From assembly GCA_958299035.1 (NCBI GenBank), contig CATQJL010000112.1:80618636-80682635 (forward strand): a stretch of DNA of 64,000 bases, given 5' to 3'. A program made the position numbers and the translations under genes. This document shows, piece by piece, positions 12,830 through 23,869 of this stretch (positions are counted from its first letter, which is position 1; each line of letters starts with the position of its first letter). Origin of the DNA: Cylicocyclus nassatus (Eukaryota > Nematoda > Chromadorea > Rhabditida > Strongylidae). A model generated the notes under the pieces. The model saw only the letters and a list, made by a program, of their open reading frames with translations, did not search any database and was not told the origin of the DNA.

Positions 12830-13722
12830 GGTTGTCCCACAAGTAAATTCCTTTTTCAAATTATTCAAGCTGTTTTTGTTTTCCCAGTAAACTTAGGGTA
12901 TCAATCGATAGAGCAAATCAAGCTATACAAAGCCACCTAGAATCGGCTTAAGTCGCATTCCATGGAAAGTTTGAAGCCAAAATGGGAAAAAATTTTGCCA
13001 CCCGAAAATTGGATTTCTTCGACAAAAGATCCTACAGACCTCCAACTTGATCATTATACATTAGGCACATAGTAGTACTCAAATATGCCTATAATTTTTT
13101 CCGAGCATAGAAAGCGAGAAACAAAAATTATCCAGAAATGGCAAACTCCGCTCCAAAACCTCCCACATATGTCATTGTATACTACAAACCTTACTAACGA
13201 GGGAGGTCCAATTAATCAAAATGGCCTTTTCATGTGAGTCTTAAACCACTTTGAAGAGCTTTATAGTCATATCAATTTGATGTGAAAAGGCCACTTCGAC
13301 CAAACGGACCTCCCTTGTAAGTATAATCTTGAAATTTTACCCCTATATGTGCTCTTATAATTGAGAAATACCAAGTTTTACATGAAAAACCCGAAAAAAG
13401 TTGCATTTTGGCATTGTGGGACCGTCTTCGTTTCTCAATTTTGAGCTCCGGAACCAACCAAAAACATTTTTCGGTACTACTATTTGTCTACTATATAAGG
13501 ACCAAGTTGGAAGTCCGTAGGAATTTTCTGGAAGGAGATCTGACTTTTGGCAGCTAAACAATTTTGATATTTGGACCCAAATTTTACCTGGATCGCGACT
13601 TAGACAGTTCTTTGGCGGCCATTGTAGAGCTTGCTTTGCTCTGTTGAATAGTTTCTTACATCTACCAGGAAAGCAAGAACAGCTCAATTTGTTTGGAAAT
13701 GGAGTTTACTTTTGGGATAACC
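12830..13722. mobile_element. TA-flanked MITE nested in the 12331-14855 element
   Basis: Starts GGTTGTCCCACAAGTAAATT and ends in the inverse, AGTTTACTTTTGGGATAACC, flanked by TA. About 893 bp. It contains an inner inverted pair ending GGCCTTTTCATGTG / GATGTGAAAAGGCCACTTCG (about 13220-13305). The segment 13045-13195 has a diverged inverted copy at 40815-40965. Non-autonomous. Confidence 0.75.
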
Positions 13723-13796
13723 TAATAGTTCTTTGATGCGTCCCGTCTGCACCTGAAAATTTCAAAAATCAATCTTTCGAGTATAGTTAGCACCGA

Positions 13797-14365
13797 ATAT
13801 TCGTGTTCGAATAATTTATTCGAAATATTCGACTATTCGAATATTCGAATAGTCGAATATTTGAGAAAGTCCATTTATTCGATTATTCGAATAGTCGAAT
13901 AAATGAGAGAGGCCTATATTCGAATAATTCGTTCATTCGACGATTTCGAAAAATGACTTATTCGAATATTCGTTCATTCGAGATGTTTTAAAAAACGTTT
14001 ATTCGAATATTCGTTCATTCGAGTAGTTTTAGAAGATAGTTATTCGAATATTCGAATATTCGAATATTGCATCCAAATATTCGAATAATATTCGAACATT
14101 TATTCGAAATTAGTCGAATATTCGGTCAAGTTCGGTTATTCAAGTATTCGTTCATTCGAATTTTGGAATGTGCCAATATTCGAATATTCGAATTCGAATA
14201 AAATGAAAATCGAAAGTCGAATAATATTCGTTCATTCGAAGAATTTTCGAAAATCAAATATTCGATATTCATTCGTTCGAAAAATTTTCGAAAATCAATT
14301 ATTCGATATTCATTCGTTCGAAATTTTTTCAAAAATCAATTATTCGATATTCGTTCATTCGATGA
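13797..14365. repeat. ATTCGAAT-type self-complementary array
   Basis: About 570 bases dominated by TATTCGAATA, ATTCGTTCATTCGA and related words. The unit is nearly its own reverse complement, so the array can fold at every scale. It lies inside the 12331-14855 element. A second array is at 58990-59685. The open frames predicted here are low-complexity artefacts. Confidence 0.85.
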
Positions 14366-14857
14366 AAATTTCCGTTCGTTACAACTATACTTTCGAGATG
14401 GTAGAAACTCACTTGTCTTCTAAAATTAATGTTTAATCGTAATCGAATTTTGGAAGTTCCAATTTGCGAAGAATTTATAGTGTTTGAAGCGCTTGTATAT
14501 TTCAAGACTTCGCAAATGTGACGACTTTTGCAAACCTGTTTTTAAAAAACTAGCTATCGATGTCAGAAAATTGAATTGTGCGGTATTTTGTTTACTCTAT
14601 CCAGCTGTTATTAAAGTCGCTCTAAAAGTCTAGAACAAAAATTTTAAAAAAATAGCAGAAATTAGTGTAAGCAAAAACCACGGGTTAAAGATTCTGACGA
14701 TTTTCCACCCAAATATCGAACAAATCTTAACAGAAACATTACTGCTGGAAAAAGTAAGAAATTTTTGTATAGGACACTTTTGAAGTGTTTGTCTATCTTT
14801 ATTCTGAATGATTTGAGGATGGGTCCAAAAAGGGCAAAAAACTTTCGGACCCACCTA

Positions 14858-15918
14858 ATATATATTATGTCATGAGCTACAAATTTCGCCAACGTTCTGC
14901 AAAATTTCGTCAATGTTCTGCCAAATTCTGCCATTGCATGTAGGTATTTACATGCTAGAAGAAACAAAATTACTTATTGTTGATCTGCTGCAACTTGGTT
15001 AAGGGGGAATACACGGCATGTCAGACATTAAGGCAATTACTCTGCATACTAAGGTCTTTCATATGCTTACGGTATATTCACGATATGATATATTTAGTAA
15101 AATTATTTGGACAAGTGATGGTATTGTGCTCAAGCGATAGATACCCCTCCTACTAAGCAAAGAAGACATTTTGAGCCTTCGTTATTTCTTTTCGTCATTT
15201 ATCCGCAGCGACTCGTTGAGCTCTTGAAAGCAACAAATCTCAGGTTGTCTTCAACACATTTGTTTCTACTGAGTAAGACAACTTCTAGCAACTTACAGTT
15301 TAGGCTCGATAAGATTGCTGTTGGTTGCAAAAGACTCCCCTGATATTCTGTGTAATTCTGTTTTTTTAGACACTGTACCCTGAAATTCTGTGTAATTCTG
15401 TGTTTTCTTAGACACTGTGTTCTCAAAAATCAAGTCTGAGCACATTTGTAGCACACATCATAAACTAGTAATATTAAAAAATGAGTTGACCATAATCAAG
15501 GTTGTTACAAATTTGCAGAACCCAATTGCTGATTCTGATACAATTCTACAATTGTAACGCTGTAAATGCTGAAAACCGCTGTTCTGCTCTCATTTTTCAT
15601 GAATAAGAATGCACATACTTGTTCTCTATAACGTACTCAGGCTACCTCAGGGCATAAGTAATTTCTTAGTTATAACATGTGATTATCAAAGTAGTCATTT
15701 TTGCAAATACGGGCAAACAGCTTTGTTCTAAAGCTATTTTAAGAATACAGCTCATCCCCATCATCATTCCAATCATCTAGTTTTATGAAGCTTGTGGAAA
15801 AGTTACAGCTCACTGATTGTCAATAGGCGTAGCCATATTACTTTCATAATGCTAGTGAAGAGCGTGCACATGCAGCTTATGACAGATGTCTGCAATCATC
15901 TTTATCCTAGATTTTACT
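14858..15918. other. No gene recognised; one tandem duplication
   Basis: The only structure seen is an imperfect duplication of about 42 bp at 15339-15420 (CTGTGTAATTCTGT..TTAGACACTGT twice). No exon was recognised. Confidence 0.45.
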
Positions 15919-15919
15919 C

Positions 15920-16366
15920 AAAGGCAGCGTCTACCCAGAATATACTCACCCTAGATTACTACTTATTTTACTAGCAGGCCCTAGAAGTAGACCAACCTCG
16001 TTGGTCCGATCCCTTAATGTTGCCTACAAAGGAGATAAAGGACCGGATCCTCTTTGTGCCCCGCCCTTTTTTCACGCTCCACCCACCCACGGATTGCCCC
16101 GAGACGTGTTCTGACATGACAAGCAATGTCGAAACGCATAGTTTGTGATGAGGCATTGTTGCACACGACGGGTCTCCTATAGCATACGACTTGACTAGCG
16201 CCAGGGCACTCGTCCACGTCTGCCAAATTAGGGCTTCTAAGGAGGTAGTTTTGATGTTTTCTAGTGACTTGAACCTCACATTCCGAGTCAGTGCCATAGT
16301 AAGGCTGATAACAATAAAAACATGGAAGAAGAAATTTTGGGTGTATGCTGCCTCTAAGTTTTTCGA
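15920..16366. mobile_element. TTTAAAGGCAGCG-family element
   Basis: Left end AAAGGCAGCGTCTACCCAGA and right end TTTTGGGTGTATGCTGCCTC are inverted. This matches the ends of 39598-40137 (AAAGGCAGCGTACACCC). It is GC-richer than its surroundings and contains an inner inverted pair, GACCAACC/GGTTGGTC. A 155-codon minus frame running through it is judged spurious because it crosses the element boundary. Confidence 0.7.
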
Positions 16367-16459
16367 GGCTTAGTGTTTTTTTTGTCAGCAAAGTATTTTT
16401 CCGAGATGACAAATGCTCTAATGAGATTGCCTTACATGATGCTATTACTTTTTGAAGTA

Positions 16460-17141
16460 CCTTTCCGTTATCCGGACCCATTTATCAAAAAAAAGCGTAC
16501 TGCTTCTTTTGTTGTATCAAATGTGATAAGAACTTCACAGGAAGGAGTGTCAACTTTCTGCCACGTGTTTGAAAAAATTTGACGTGTCATCTACATGTTT
16601 GACAGGTTTACCAAGAGTTTACCAACTTACGTCGCCTTACCTAGCCACGTAAGTTCAAATTTGTTTTTATTCAATATGCCCCACCCCATTTTCGACTGAA
16701 CAATTTTGAAAATAAACGTTGTTATAATAAGAGCGGCATCCTGTTATCGATAGGCTAGGGTTCCATTATCTAAGCGGCGAAACGAGCAGCAAGGTACTTC
16801 AAGTGGGCATTTCCGGTTTGATTCGTTTGGAGGAAAAAATTTGAAGAGAATGACATTTTCGAATCATTGCTGAAAGCCATGAAGATGTTCTAATAGAACT
16901 TTTAGATTGTTTTGCTCTCATGGAAAACAGTAAAACAGCTTTTAGATGATATAAATGCTCTTTTTCCTTACCGGAAATGATTTTGAAAAAAAATTCAAAA
17001 TGAACCAAAACGTTTTAATTTTCTTCTGATACGTGGAGAGAAGGCAGTCCTCTTAGAATTTATAAAAGAAAACTGTTCTATGAGTAAGAATGTATTTGAT
17101 AAGAACTTTTTGGAAAAATGGTTCCGGATAACGGGAAATAA
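16460..17141. mobile_element. TIR element with GTTATCCGGA ends
   Basis: ACCTTTCCGTTATCCGGACC at the left and GGTTCCGGATAACGGGAAAT at the right are inverted. The complementarity continues inward through AAAAA and CTTATCA segments. No target duplication was established and no transposase is visible. Confidence 0.5.
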
Positions 17142-17392
17142 CCTTTTTGATAGCTGGCAGTAAAAGTGTTAGAGGTTTATCGCAGCTTATAAAATATTTT
17201 ATTTGCTTTCGCAATCCACTAAGTTCGTTCTTTTGCGAGATGCAATGTTCTGAGTTACGTAACATTTTCCTCAAATTTTTGCTTAAGAAGCTCCACTGCT
17301 TTCATTTACTTCTTACACTCTACACGGTACCTCTCAACGTTGTAATTCACATTACTCCTCCTACTTTTGAGGGCATCATTTGAATTCCTTAA

Positions 17393-18262
17393 CACATTGA
17401 CGACAAGGCCGATTTTTCGATCACTGCCATTTCGGACAGGAGCCTTTCTTGCTCCGCCAAACTTACGACCCACCCGTGGGTCGTATTGTCCGAAATGGTA
17501 GTCTTTTTGTAAGAAATTCAAAACATGTCTCTGAGAATAACCCCACAAGGGTTATCGAAGGCGCAGATTATCAAAATATGATTTGTTTCAGTTTTTGGCA
17601 GTATACGGTAAGATTACGGTAGTCACTCTGTACGAACCCAACATCACGGATTTTCGTGAAAAATTGTGTTTTGGGGTTATTTCACATGCTGATCACGATT
17701 ATAGTGACTACTTTGTTCACTACTTTCCCACAGTGGGACTACGGTAACAGTACGGTAGAATTTATTTAAGAATCAAGAAACTGATGTAAAAAGGCGGTAT
17801 TAGAACTTGAGACTATCATTTTCGTAATCAGCATGCTAAGAAACCTATATATGCAAGGTTTGAGCTTCCTGGGATGAACAATGCGAAAAATCAATGAAAT
17901 CAGTAAAATCGATAATTTTTGATGGGCTGACATCAGTCTCATGCTCTCCCCGTATTTCTTGTGCATGTAAACTTGAATTGTCAAAAACAGCACCACTCTG
18001 CGAGAAATTTGAGCTAAAATCTGTGCCTTACCTCTATCTACGGTATACCTACCGTAACATTACATTACAGTATCCCGGACCCGGACCACTCCGGGTAGAG
18101 CTTCGCCAAGGTGTCCTCAATCATGTATCAGAATACCGTAGAATTCCATCGCATGCTGGCAAAGTTAGAGCTTTCGAAAACTTACGACCCACCAGTGGGT
18201 CGTATTGTCCGAAATGGCAGTACACGTACGACCCACCGGTGGGTCGTATTGTCGTCAATGTG
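17393..18262. mobile_element. TTAA-flanked piggyBac-like MITE
   Basis: Both ends are bordered by TTAA (17389-17392 and 18263-18266), the hallmark target of piggyBac transposases. The terminal inverted repeat is CACATTGACGACAA. Inside, near each end, is the palindrome ACGACCCACC(N)GTGGGTCGT followed by ATTGTCCGAAATGG: once at the left (17465) and twice at the right (18184, 18228). About 870 bp, no transposase frame. A related TTAA element is at 26812-27377. Confidence 0.8.
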
Positions 18263-18266
18263 TTAA

Positions 18267-19300
18267 ACTTTCCTTAAGCGTGATGTCACTCAATTATTTG
18301 TACAACTCATTCGTTACCTTTCTCTTTCAAATTTATTATAAAACTTCTTTTCTCACCCAGTCTTTTAAAATATATAAAGATTTTATTTGATCCCATTATT
18401 AATTGAATCTTTTATTCTATCATATTCTACTCGTCTGATCTTATTGCTCTACCAATCTGCTATAATTTCCTCTGATTCTTGTTCGTCTACTTATTTTGAG
18501 CCTGATTTATTAGGTTGGCACATGATTTGCAACCTTTCTCTTAATTTTTTTCTTATTCACTGTAGCACTCCCATTCTCTGGCTTCATGTAGAATATGACG
18601 TAAGGTGCAAGGTGCGCAAACCGTTTGATTTTTCAAGCATTTAGAAAACATTTAAGGATTTTTCGAAAACTGTTGAAAATCGAGTTTTTACGGCTTTTTT
18701 GGCAAACATAAAGCCGACACATTAGAGCAGTAAAAAAAGGTGGAATTTGAAGACAAACCAAGATAAGGCGCCTTTGAGAAATAGAATTAGTCAAATGTGT
18801 CAAATTTGGAGGGCAATCTGTCAATAACTAAGCTGCGAAACCTCAGAGTTCGCTAGAACTCACAATACGGTAATCCAGTACGGTGAACAAGAATATCATA
18901 TTCACTTGTCGCTAAGATGAACTTCATTTCTTGACCCTACGAAAGAGGCCTTTTTGTGCGAAACTGGTCTCACTTTTGTGATCAGCAGCAAAATCCGGCG
19001 CAATTAAAAATTTTTTCACATTATACCATAAACTTACTGTAACCCTTACATAAGATGGCAAAATTAGGCGAAAATGTCTGCATTAGCACTTTATATCATG
19101 ATCCTTATAATGCTAGAAAATGAGTGCACTACGGTCAAAAAGACGAGAGTGGCATAGAAAGTTGCATTACTTATCTGTCAACCTAAAATTGATCCATCTT
19201 CATCATTTTCTCAACTTATAATGTTCATTTTATGCAACCCGTTGACGTCGCATTGTTCATCGCGTCACAAACTACTAATCACTAACTAGTCACAATTACG
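18267..19300. other. No gene recognised upstream of the small membrane-protein gene
   Basis: AT-rich spacer with short open frames only. No exon was identified. Confidence 0.4.
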
Positions 19301-19332
19301 TCACAAGCTATAAAGGGTCTCTCTACTTTTTT

Positions 19333-19334
19333 AG
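19333..19334 (+). promoter_or_regulatory. Candidate trans-splice acceptor
   Basis: The pyrimidine-rich CTACTTTTTTAG ends 23 bases before the start codon at 19358, with no sign of an upstream exon, as expected for spliced-leader addition in nematodes. A TATAAAG box about 50 bases before the start codon (near 19309) is an alternative core-promoter signal. Confidence 0.45.
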
Positions 19335-19357
19335 ACTACATATCACAGCTCGTCCAA

Positions 19358-19782
19358 ATGGCGCGGCTGCGCGTCTCATGGCCGTCCACTCCTGAGATTT
19401 CTGAGGATGAAGTCGCTACCCAATCGTTGCCAGTGGCCAAAGAGCAACCAAAATCGGCTGGATGTAGCCCGATGCCTCAAAGGAAAATGAGTGAGTTCAT
19501 TATGCGGACGTAAAAGTTGACCTTCACACATCACTCTTTCTCTCGTAAATCTTTAAAAGGCTTTCTTCTGCCTCAAGATCTCAAGTGTTGAGCACATTAT
19601 ATGGACACGGATACACACTGAAAAGTGCAGTGTTTTACGAAACAAGCAAGCTAGGTCGCATGAATATTTTATATACTTTGGCTGCATTTTTCATTCTCGT
19701 TGGCTTCTCGTCACTCTTTCAGTTTTCTTCCATTGTCACAAGATTTGTCCTCTGGTTACGTAAAGTATTCCATCCGCAGTAA
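19358..19782 (+). CDS. Two-exon gene for a 109-residue single-pass membrane protein, family unknown
   Basis: Exon 1 (19358-19490) begins ATGGCGCGGCTGCGC and ends at the donor A|GTGAGTTC in phase 1. Exon 2 (19586-19782) follows an acceptor TCTCAAG and the joined frame reads through to a TAA. The joined product has 109 residues. Residues 1-44 are hydrophilic, with acidic and proline-rich stretches (PSTPEISEDE, KEQPKS). Residues about 72-98 form one strongly hydrophobic segment (ILYTLAAFFILVGFSSLFQF) followed by a basic end (RFVLWLRKVF). That suggests a small tail-anchored or single-span membrane protein with no signal peptide at the start. The alternative acceptor eight bases upstream gives an immediate stop, which supports the chosen junction. 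The 95-nt intron is larger than the shortest in this window. No family was recognised. Confidence 0.6.
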
Positions 19783-20610
19783 CTTTTCCTGCTATTACTG
19801 AAAAACTCAGTCTTACCTCAATTAGCAATTGCTACGTTTTTTGCCTATATCAAGTTTGTACACATAGACAATGCCTGGAGAGCACAATTCTGCTTTACAG
19901 AAAGTGTAGGAGCAGCAGTTGCGCCCCGAGGGGAGGGGCGAAAGTTACCTACATGGGTTATAATAATGTGCAAGTAACTTATTACACTTATATTATAAAC
20001 AGCTAGAATATTTTTGGAAATTTTTAGAAAAAAAATAATACTCAAAAATTTACACTATCCTTCTTCCGCCAACTCTAGCAGCTGAAACTCCTTTTCTGCT
20101 CGCATGTGAGGCCCTTCCTCATAAGATACCTCCTGTGTAAAACACTCTCGTAGTATGGAGGATGCATCTAGGAACCAAGCTCAAGCCTCACATGCTTGAA
20201 TTAGAGTAATTTTAAAAAGAAAAAAAACTGTTAAAAATCATGTCTGCAAAAGGTCGGGTCCAGCTCAGCTTCTACTCAGCTGGAACGATCAGCTAACTCG
20301 AGAAAAAAGTGGGCATGGCTTCAGTTTACATAAATCGAGTCGTTTTAACTTAATATGTGTGACTACACACTAAGCCCTATCAGCGACGGCACCCTTACTG
20401 GCAACTTTCCAGTTAAACATTTTTTTGTCTAACAAAGTGTAGAAATGTGCTCTATTGACTAACATATAGTCAACAGAAACAAAAAAGACAAGGAAACAAG
20501 CAGAATTCACTGGAAATGAGCAGGTTTTAGTTTTGCTGTACGTCAGTCAGCGTGCTTAGTGTGCACTACGCATATTAAGTTACGAATGACTCGACGATAA
20601 GTATGGTTTG
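19783..20610. other. No gene recognised
   Basis: Spacer downstream of the small gene. A short GC-rich inverted repeat, CGCCCC..GGGGCG, lies near 19921-19940. Nothing else was identified. Confidence 0.4.
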
Positions 20611-20616
20611 TTAAGC

Positions 20617-20652
20617 AGTAGTTCGAGCTCCCTCAGTAGTTCGAGCTCCCTT
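20617..20652 (+). repeat. 18-bp tandem duplication
   Basis: AGTAGTTCGAGCTCCCTC is followed directly by AGTAGTTCGAGCTCCCTT. Confidence 0.8.
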
Positions 20653-20679
20653 ACTTGCATACGTATATCAAGCAGATGC

Positions 20680-20925
20680 ATAAATTCAGGTTCGATTTAG
20701 GTTTTCGAATTCAAACTATCATAATTTCTTTCAAAATCAATTTTTGGCATAGTCTTAACTTCTGCGTGTTGAGCGCTTTTCTAACTATCAGAGAAATACT
20801 AGTTGTTGCGAAAAATCTGTTGAAGAAGAAGCAAGAACTTGAAAACTTAACAGCTTCTTCTTCAAACCTGTTGTTTGACATGGCAATGGCTCCCTTATTA
20901 ATGACAAGCACATTAAGTAGCTATG
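20680..20925 (-). mobile_element. Fragment related to the 55085-55998 TIR element
   Basis: Segments such as TCTGCGTGTTGAGCGCTTTT, AAGAAGCAAGAA, CTTCAAACCTG and GACATGGCAATGGCTCCCTTAT correspond in order to the reverse complement of 55795-55960. No terminal repeats were found here, so this is a partial or decayed copy. Confidence 0.55.
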
Positions 20926-21018
20926 GATAAACGCAAAAACGTTTTTCTTGCCGAGAACGTGTCTCGACCATCAGGGATCGTAGGCCTGCAATCTCGCCAG
21001 ACTGGGGATTATGTTGAA

Positions 21019-22089
21019 ACTAGCTGGCTTACCCGGCTCCGCCTTATCCGGACCAAACTTGGCACACATACACTTCGGGCCCCGGCGGGTGTCACAGTCC
21101 ACTTTTCGTTATCGATCGATGTCGATTTTACCGATTTTTATCGATTTTTTTGCAGAATTCACCTACAGGGCTAGGAGTTGGCACAGGGGGGGAAGTGAGC
21201 ATGGGGATTCCGAATACAATATTAGTTTCCAGAATTATCGATTACTTTTATTGATCTTATCGATTTTTTGTAAATTTTGACATGCGAGGCTGGGATTTTG
21301 CACAGGGGGTAATCGAGCATGCTGATTACGAACACAATATTAGTTTTCAGGATCGTCCATTACTTTTATCGGTTTTATCGATTTTTTTGTAAAGTTTGAC
21401 CTGCGGGGCTGGGAGTTTGCACAGGGGGGTAATCGATCATGCAGATTACGAATACAATATTAGTTTTCAAGATCATCCATTACTTTTATCGATTTTATCG
21501 ATTTTTTGAAAATTCGAGCTAGGGGGCTGGAATTTGGCACAGGGGTGTAATAGCATGCTGATCACCCCCCTTGGGGATGATCAGCATGCTCGATTACCCC
21601 CCTGTGCCAACTCCCAGCCCCCTAGCTCAAACTTTGCAAAAAAATCGATAAAATCGATAAAAGTAATCGATAATCCCGAAAACCAATATTGTATTCGGAA
21701 TCCCCATGCTCGATTACCCCCCTGTGCCAACTCCCAGCCCCGTAGCTCAAACTTTGCAAAAAAATCGATAAAATCGATAAAAGTAATCGATAATCCTGAA
21801 AACCAATATTGTATTCGGATTCCCCATGCTCGATTACCCCCCTGTGCCAACTCCCAGCCCCGTAGGTGAACTCAGCAAAAAAATCGATAAAAATCGATAA
21901 AATCGATATCGATCGATGACGAAATTTAGCCTATGACATCCGCCGGGGCCCGTAGTGTATGTGTGCCAAGTTTGGTCCGGATCGGTTCAGAAATGGAATT
22001 TTCTATTCGGAACATACGTACAGACAGACAGACATACAGACAGACATACATACATACATACAAACAGACATTCAGCTTTATATATAAGA
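21019..22089. mobile_element. Large foldback element built of ~119-bp satellite-like units, copy 1
   Basis: The left end is ACTAGCTGGCTTACCCGGCT. The right end is a CAGACA/CATACA-rich tract finishing GCTTTATATATAAGA. Subterminal sequences pair up (ACCAAACTTGGCACACATAC and its inverse GTATGTGTGCCAAGTTTGGT; GGGCCCCGGCGGGTGTCA and CATCCGCCGGGGCCC). Inward, four units of about 119 bp carrying GGTAATCGAGCATGC and ATCGATTTT motifs run in one direction. The direction flips at a palindrome near 21556-21602, after which about three units run in the opposite direction. The copy at 52084-53041 has the same plan. No protein is encoded; the long frames across the units are artefacts. Confidence 0.75.
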
Positions 22090-22113
22090 CTAGCGACCCT
22101 ACGGGTCGCTAGT
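22089..22113. repeat. Near-perfect palindrome ACTAGCGACCC..GGGTCGCTAGT
   Basis: Directly abuts the right end of the foldback element. It resembles that element's own left-end motif ACTAGC followed by an ACCC word, joined head to head, so it may be two fused termini. Confidence 0.6.
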
Positions 22114-22141
22114 AAGTGGGTGGGGGCAGATACATTGATAT

Positions 22142-22547
22142 GGGATCGTTCAGACCGCGCCGGAATCCGTCCAAAACCGCTCGAATACGTCCAAATCCGC
22201 CCAAACCCGCCTGAACGCCAAGATTGCCAAAGCGCAGCGGATATGTGGCAAATTGGCATATTGGAACACGCATGGAGTACTGCGCGCTTAGTGCATATAT
22301 CTTAGTCACACGTATCTAGCTCGACGTTACATACCTATCTTCTTTTGTAACTACTCCGATATTAGTAAAAGGATCAATCGCACGCAAGCTCCAATATGCC
22401 AATTTGCATGCAACCTGCTGCGCTTTGGCTGTTCAGGCGGGTTCGGACGTATTTGGGCTTGGGCGTTTGGACGTATTCGAACGGGTTTGGGCGTTTGGAC
22501 GTATTCGAACGGGTTTGGGCGGGTTCCGGTGCGGTCTGAACGATCCC
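22142..22547. mobile_element. TIR element with GGGATCGTTCAGACCGC ends
   Basis: Left GGGATCGTTCAGACCGCGCC and right GCGGTCTGAACGATCCC are inverted. The arms contain direct repeats of an approximately 25-bp word (GGGCGTTTGGACGTATTCGA and its complement). Further inward, GCCAAAGCGCAGC/GCTGCGCTTTGGC and GGCAAATTGGCATATTGGA/CCAATATGCCAATTTGC also pair. About 406 bp. It shares ends with 37338-37541. Confidence 0.75.
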
Positions 22548-22733
22548 TATCTGCCATTAATTAACTAAAAATCCCAATAAAGAGAATTTCCATCTTCCCA
22601 GCGACCTTTCGCGTATAGTGAGTAGTAGAAACAAAACACTATGCTCTTAGGAAAAGAAGCTACTACCAGTGACTATCCGCAAAGCATCTCTGCTGTTCCT
22701 CTTGCAGATACCTTCGCCCAGATACCAAGGCTC

Positions 22734-23187
22734 TTAAATGCAGTAGGTCGGCAGAATGAGACCCGTGGCAAAACAAGGTCACAGGATAGGAGCCCCCATA
22801 ATGGAACCTATGGGCCAAAGTTCGATCTTTCTCTGCCACTTCTAACCTCCGGAATTTCAAGGCGAAAACAGCGCTGATCTCCTGTCCTCTCCGAACCCGC
22901 CCACCCCATGGACGAGTGAACGCGAAGCCCGTCATGGCGAAGACGCAGAGTCGTTGCGGGACCTCATGCTTATAGCATTGCGGCTGGCGCTCTGACCGCG
23001 AAAATCACTCGTCTATGGGATGGGCGGGTTCGGAGAGGACAGGAGATGAGCGCTGCTTTCGCTTTGAAATTTCGGGGGTTAGAAGTGGCAGAGAAAGATT
23101 GGACTTTGGCCGATAGGTTCCATATGGGGGCTCCTACCCTGTGACCTTGTTTTGCTATGGGTCTCATTCTGCACCTACTGCCTTTAA
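22734..23187. mobile_element. Foldback element, TTTAAA-GCAGTAGG ends
   Basis: The arms of about 200 bases are inverted: TTAAATGCAGTAGGTCGGCA pairs with the right end TGCACCTACTGCCTTTAAA, and CCCGCCCACCCCATGGACGA with TCGTCTATGGGATGGGCGGG. The right end shares its TTTAAA with the left end of the next element, so the two sit head to head. Confidence 0.7.
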
Positions 23188-23623
23188 AGGCAGCGTTCGG
23201 GCAAAATTTCGCCTCTCATGTTTCTGCCATTCTGGGGTCTTTCCGTGGCCCTGATTACAGTTGTAAAGTGCAAATTGTTCAAAACTCCCAAAAAACCCGG
23301 TTCTTGGGGACCCTCTCTTCAAGGAGCGGACGAGTTTCGAATTGCTCGTCCCCATCGTCATGCCGGGAGGAGCTGCAACTGAACGGATGCTGTTTGCAGT
23401 GAGCAGTGCAACTGCAATGCAACTGCACACCTGCGTAAGCACTCGTCCTCAGGGGTGGTTTGTGATACGAAGGGGCGGCTTGTGATACGTATCACAGGCC
23501 CGTATCTCCTTTTAGAGGGCACATCAAAGGATTGGACCAACGCAGATCGGATACTCATGGGCCCCTCTTTACAACTGTGTGCTAATCTGGGTGGATGGAT
23601 CTTGCCTGGACGCTGCCTTTAAA
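23183..23623. mobile_element. TTTAAAGGCAGCG-family element
   Basis: Left end TTTAAAGGCAGCGTTCGGGC, right end GCCTGGACGCTGCCTTTAAA. The interior is close to 39598-40137: both have a CATTCTGGGG/TCTTTCCGTG segment, GGGGACCCTCTCTTCA and GCTCGTCCCC.TCGTCATGCC in the same order. About 440 bp, non-coding. Confidence 0.7.
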
Positions 23624-23869
23624 CAAGCAAGCTACCTCCAAGCACCTGTTTAGAACAGCTGATTCATCCCAAAACTCAGCTTGATTCCCAGGAAAGTGCC
23701 ATGATAATGGAAGCGTCAAGTTATGTCTTTCAGCAGCCGAAAACTCGGATATGTTGGATAAAAACGAGGAAGTATTCCTCTCGATGATGTCTTGCCAGTG
23801 AACGGACTCATTTCTTAGAACAGACTAAAGCTTGCCCGACGCCTTCTTTTGAAGGACACTTACCGAAAC

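Larger units (their letters stand above)
12331..14855. mobile_element. Large TA-flanked TIR element (GGTGGGTCCGAAAG ends), host of two inserts
   Basis: Left end GGTGGGTCCGAAAGTCCGTG and right end CTTTCGGACCCACC are inverted, with TA on each side. The arms can be followed for about 300 bases: matching CTCAAAT..ATTCAGAATAAAG, GACAAACA, CAGAATCT and CATCGATAGCT segments occur in inverted order. Between the arms lie a second complete TIR element (12830-13722) and an ATTCG-type array (13797-14365), so the 2.5 kb span is a nested composite. No transposase is visible. Confidence 0.75.

Noticed and set aside
16014..16481. 155-codon minus-strand frame
   Set aside because: It crosses the right end of a TTTAAAGGCAGCG-family element, has no domain and overlaps an open plus-strand frame.
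21534..21869. 111-codon frame with HARLPPCANSQP repeats
   Set aside because: Direct product of the ~119-bp units in the foldback element; its opposite strand is equally open.
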